From Deltaproteobacteria bacterium (GTDB taxonomy: Bacteria; Desulfobacterota; Desulfarculia; Adiutricales; Adiutricaceae): a DNA stretch of 6,388 bases. The notes under the pieces were generated by a model. The model worked only from the letters and a program-made list of their open reading frames with translations. It ran no database searches and was not told the origin of the DNA. A program made the position numbers and the translations under genes. Below are positions 4,708 through 6,388 of this stretch, piece after piece. The stretch lies in assembly GCA_031269135.1 (NCBI GenBank), contig JAISZP010000214.1, positions 1 through 6,388 of the forward strand, in the 5' to 3' direction. Each line of letters begins with the position of its first letter. The stretch's first letter is position 1.

Positions 4708-6388
4708 AGACAACCATCCTCTTTTTCGCCTTCAATCTCATTAAAGGCTATATCTAACTGACGAGCGACCGCGGCGGGGGCCGTGCCGCCGGGGCTGGTG
4801 CAGCGGGCCTCCAACAGATGCTCTAAGGTAAGCTTCGACGATATCGATTCGTCGGCCTCGGGACAGTGCTTTTCAAGGAGCTTTCGAGGCAGATCCTTTA
4901 AGGCGACGCCTTTGGAGACGGCCTCGGCCACCAGTTCTCCGACGCGGCGATGAGCCTGCCTAAACGGCGTCCCTTTAACGACCAGGTGGTCGGCCAGATC
5001 CGTCGCGGCTACATATGGGTCGTCGGCCGCCTGACGCAGGCGGTCGAAGTTGAAGGTCATCGAAGAGACCAAACTTGTCGCGAGCGGAAGGACGAGGTCA
5101 AGAGTTTTGACAGTGTCGAAGAGCGGCTCTTTGTCTTCCTGAAGGTCGCGGTTGTAAGCCAAGGGCAGTCCCTTGACCGTCGTCAAAAGAGCCATTAGAT
5201 TGCCGAAGGTCCTTCCGGCTTTGCCTCTTATCAACTCCGCCCCATCAGGATTTTTCTTATGAGGCATCATGGAGCTTGTAGTCGTCAAACTGTCGGGAAG
5301 AGAGATGAAGCCGAACTCGGAGGTGCACCACAAAACTATTTCTTCAGCCATCCTCGACAGATGCGTCATCAAAATCGCGCCGAAAGAGAGAAACTCCAAA
5401 AGGTGATCGCGGCTGGCCACCGCGTCTAAGCTATTGGCTGAGAGTTTATCGAAATTAAGAATCTCGGCCACGATTTGGGGTTCTATGGGAAGTCCGCTCC
5501 CGGCGAGAGCGCCGCTGCCCAAAGGCATGACGTTCAAGCGCGGCCTAAGATCGTTTAGTCTCTGCTGGTCGCGCGTGAGCATGTGGTAATAAGCCAAAAG
5601 ATGGTGCGCAAGCAATACCGGCTGGGCCCTCTGAAGATGAGTGTAGCCCGGCATCGGCGCGTCTTCGACTTGCCTGGCCCGATTTAGTAAAGCCAGTCTA
5701 AGCTCTCTTAATTGGGATCCGATCTTCGAGGCCGCATCGAGAAGATAGAGACGCTCATCCAAAGCCACTTGATCGTTTCGGCTCCGAGCGGTATGGAGCT
5801 TTCCGCCGCTGGGACCGATCAGATCCGTCAAGGCCTTTTCCAAATTCATGTGAACGTCTTCAAGTTCTTCATCCCACTCGAAAGCGTCATCTTCAATCTG
5901 TTCGGCGAGCTTGCCCAAGCCCCGGGAGATCTCCTCAAACTCCTTTGAGGTCAAAAGTCCTCTTTGACTGAGCATCTTCGCGTGAGCCAAACTGCCTGCC
6001 AAATCGTAAGCCGCAAGTTTTTTGTCGAAGCCGACCGACACTGAGGCTTTTTGGAGACTTGCGGCGGCTTTGTCGGCTAGAGGGCCTTTGAGAAAATGAG
6101 AGCCGGGGCCAGGGTCGGGGCCAGGGCCGACGCCTGAACTGGAAACTGCCTCGGAGGCTGGCTTGGCGGCTGAGTCGGCGGCTAGGATGGCAGCTGGATT
6201 GGCGGCTTGGTCGGCGACCGACTTGACGGCTGATCCAGCTACAGCTTTCGACTTTTTAAGGTTTTGCGCGCCGCCGGTTCCGGAGCCGGTTTTCCCAGAT
6301 CTAATATTCTCAGATCCGGCATCGTCAGTTCCGGTATTCTCAGATCCGGCATCGCCGGATACGGTATTGTCGGATACGGCATTGTCGG
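4704..6388 (-). CDS. argH: Argininosuccinate lyase with long N-terminal extension (5' end outside window)
   Basis: ArgH splits argininosuccinate into arginine and fumarate in the cytosol; it is an aspartase/fumarase-fold homotetramer. Counting from an internal GTG at 6041, motifs are EDVHMNLE (61-68), TARSRNDQVA (84-93), PGYTHLQRAQP (131-141, catalytic His135), the signature SSMMPHKKNPD (256-266) with its serine pair, and GLPLAYNRD (291-299). The GTG is unlikely to be the start. No Shine-Dalgarno sequence precedes it, and family-like sequence continues before it without a gap (FLKGPLADK up to SVGFDKKL, where LWGGRFSxK is usual). Further upstream the frame remains open to position 6388 with no ATG, GTG or TTG. 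It encodes Gly/Pro, Ala-rich and Ser/Asn/Asp-rich repeats, roughly 97 residues before the lyase domain. The N-terminal LWGGRF motif is degraded and the usual Gly before SS is Thr. The stop overlaps the next gene as GTGA. The enzyme call is firm; the extension's extent and expression are not. Confidence 0.93.
   Translation of the reverse strand, partial: DNAVSDNTVSGDAGSENTGTDDAGSENIRSGKTGSGTGGAQNLKKSKAVAGSAVKSVADQAANPAAILAADSAAKPASEAVSSSGVGPGPDPGPGSHFLKGPLADKAAASLQKASVSVGFDKKLAAYDLAGSLAHAKMLSQRGLLTSKEFEEISRGLGKLAEQIEDDAFEWDEELEDVHMNLEKALTDLIGPSGGKLHTARSRNDQVALDERLYLLDAASKIGSQLRELRLALLNRARQVEDAPMPGYTHLQRAQPVLLAHHLLAYYHMLTRDQQRLNDLRPRLNVMPLGSGALAGSGLPIEPQIVAEILNFDKLSANSLDAVASRDHLLEFLSFGAILMTHLSRMAEEIVLWCTSEFGFISLPDSLTTTSSMMPHKKNPDGAELIRGKAGRTFGNLMALLTTVKGLPLAYNRDLQEDKEPLFDTVKTLDLVLPLATSLVSSMTFNFDRLRQAADDPYVAATDLADHLVVKGTPFRQAHRRVGELVAEAVSKGVALKDLPRKLLEKHCPEADESISSKLTLEHLLEARCTSPGGTAPAAVARQLDIAFNEIEGEKEDGCL
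4717..4722 (-). promoter_or_regulatory. Ribosome binding site of the lipoprotein gene, inside argH
   Basis: AGAGGA on the minus strand lies within the last codons of argH, 9 bases before the GTG at 4707. It supports the GTG start that overlaps the argH stop, and thus coupled translation. Confidence 0.55.
6103..6128 (-). repeat. Gly-Pro-rich low-complexity segment in the argH extension
   Basis: Two near-identical runs, GGGGCCAGGGTC (6105-6116) and GGGGCCAGGGCC (6117-6128), encode GPGPDPGPG just before the lyase domain begins. Such a Gly/Pro segment is typical of a flexible linker, which fits a domain boundary at this point. Confidence 0.7.
6149..6232 (-). repeat. 12-bp tandem repeat encoding Ala-rich tetrapeptides in the argH extension
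   Basis: About seven degenerate 12-bp units share the core TGGCGGCT at positions 4-11: 6149-6160, 6161-6172, 6173-6184, 6185-6196, 6197-6208, 6209-6220 and 6221-6232. On the minus strand this yields a series of tetrapeptides of form x-A-A-x (SVAD, QAAN, PAAI, LAAD, SAAK, PASE). The units are diverged at wobble and flanking positions but keep the Ala core, which fits translation of this stretch, or age. Confidence 0.8.
6305..6388 (-). repeat. 15-bp tandem repeat encoding Ser/Asn/Asp-rich pentapeptides, running off the window
   Basis: Units lie at 6305-6319, 6320-6334, 6335-6349, 6350-6364, 6365-6379 and 6380-6388 (cut by the edge). Plus-strand units alternate between a TATT-type start and a CATC- or CATT-type start, so there is a 30-bp higher-order period. 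In the argH frame they read, from the N-terminal side, VSDNT, VSGDA, GSENT, GTDDA and GSENI. The array is in frame with argH and continues beyond 6388, so its full length is unknown. Confidence 0.9.

Noticed and set aside
4704..6041. ArgH starting at the GTG at 6041
   Set aside because: Upstream bases CTCCAAAAAGCCTCA hold no Shine-Dalgarno core, and family-like residues continue N-terminal to it.

Overview
The window carries one minus-strand gene run, read from high to low coordinates: argH (argininosuccinate lyase), a secreted lipoprotein gene, lysA (diaminopimelate decarboxylase), dapF (diaminopimelate epimerase) and dapA (4-hydroxy-tetrahydrodipicolinate synthase). The gaps are short: a 4-base GTGA overlap, about 20 bp, 85 bp and 54 bp. 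The five genes therefore look like a single transcription unit. Its promoter and the true start of argH lie beyond position 6388.

The lipoprotein and the meso-diaminopimelate route point to a Gram-negative bacterium. The order argH, lipoprotein, lysA, dapF, dapA resembles, as I recall it, the arg/lys clusters of deltaproteobacteria (Desulfobacterota). That assignment is an inference from gene order and protein style, not from a marker gene. DapA starts the lysine branch, DapF converts LL- to meso-diaminopimelate, LysA decarboxylates it to lysine, and ArgH performs the last step of arginine synthesis. The presence of dapF means LL-diaminopimelate is an intermediate. dapB and the aminotransferase gene, which often follow dapA in such clusters, are not here.

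Layout. 1-437: no gene; two tandem-repeat fields (about 31-bp units at 1-189, 12-bp units at 309-356) and some diverged copies. 438-1319: dapA. 1374-2216: dapF. 2302-3561: lysA, with a 22-bp duplication of its own 3' end. 3583-4707: lipoprotein, whose signal peptide is built from a 12-bp tandem repeat. 4704-6388: argH, whose frame stays open without a usable start to the window edge through a repeat-built low-complexity extension.

The enzymes are ordinary and appear intact. What stands out is the density of short tandem repeats (12, 15, 22 and 31/32 bp) in unrelated contexts: intergenic DNA, a signal peptide, a gene end and an enzyme's N-terminus. This suggests a genome prone to short-repeat expansion. 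The argH extension is the most unusual object; it could be a long linker to another domain encoded upstream. I saw no tRNA, rRNA, CRISPR array, insertion sequence or convincing intrinsic terminator.
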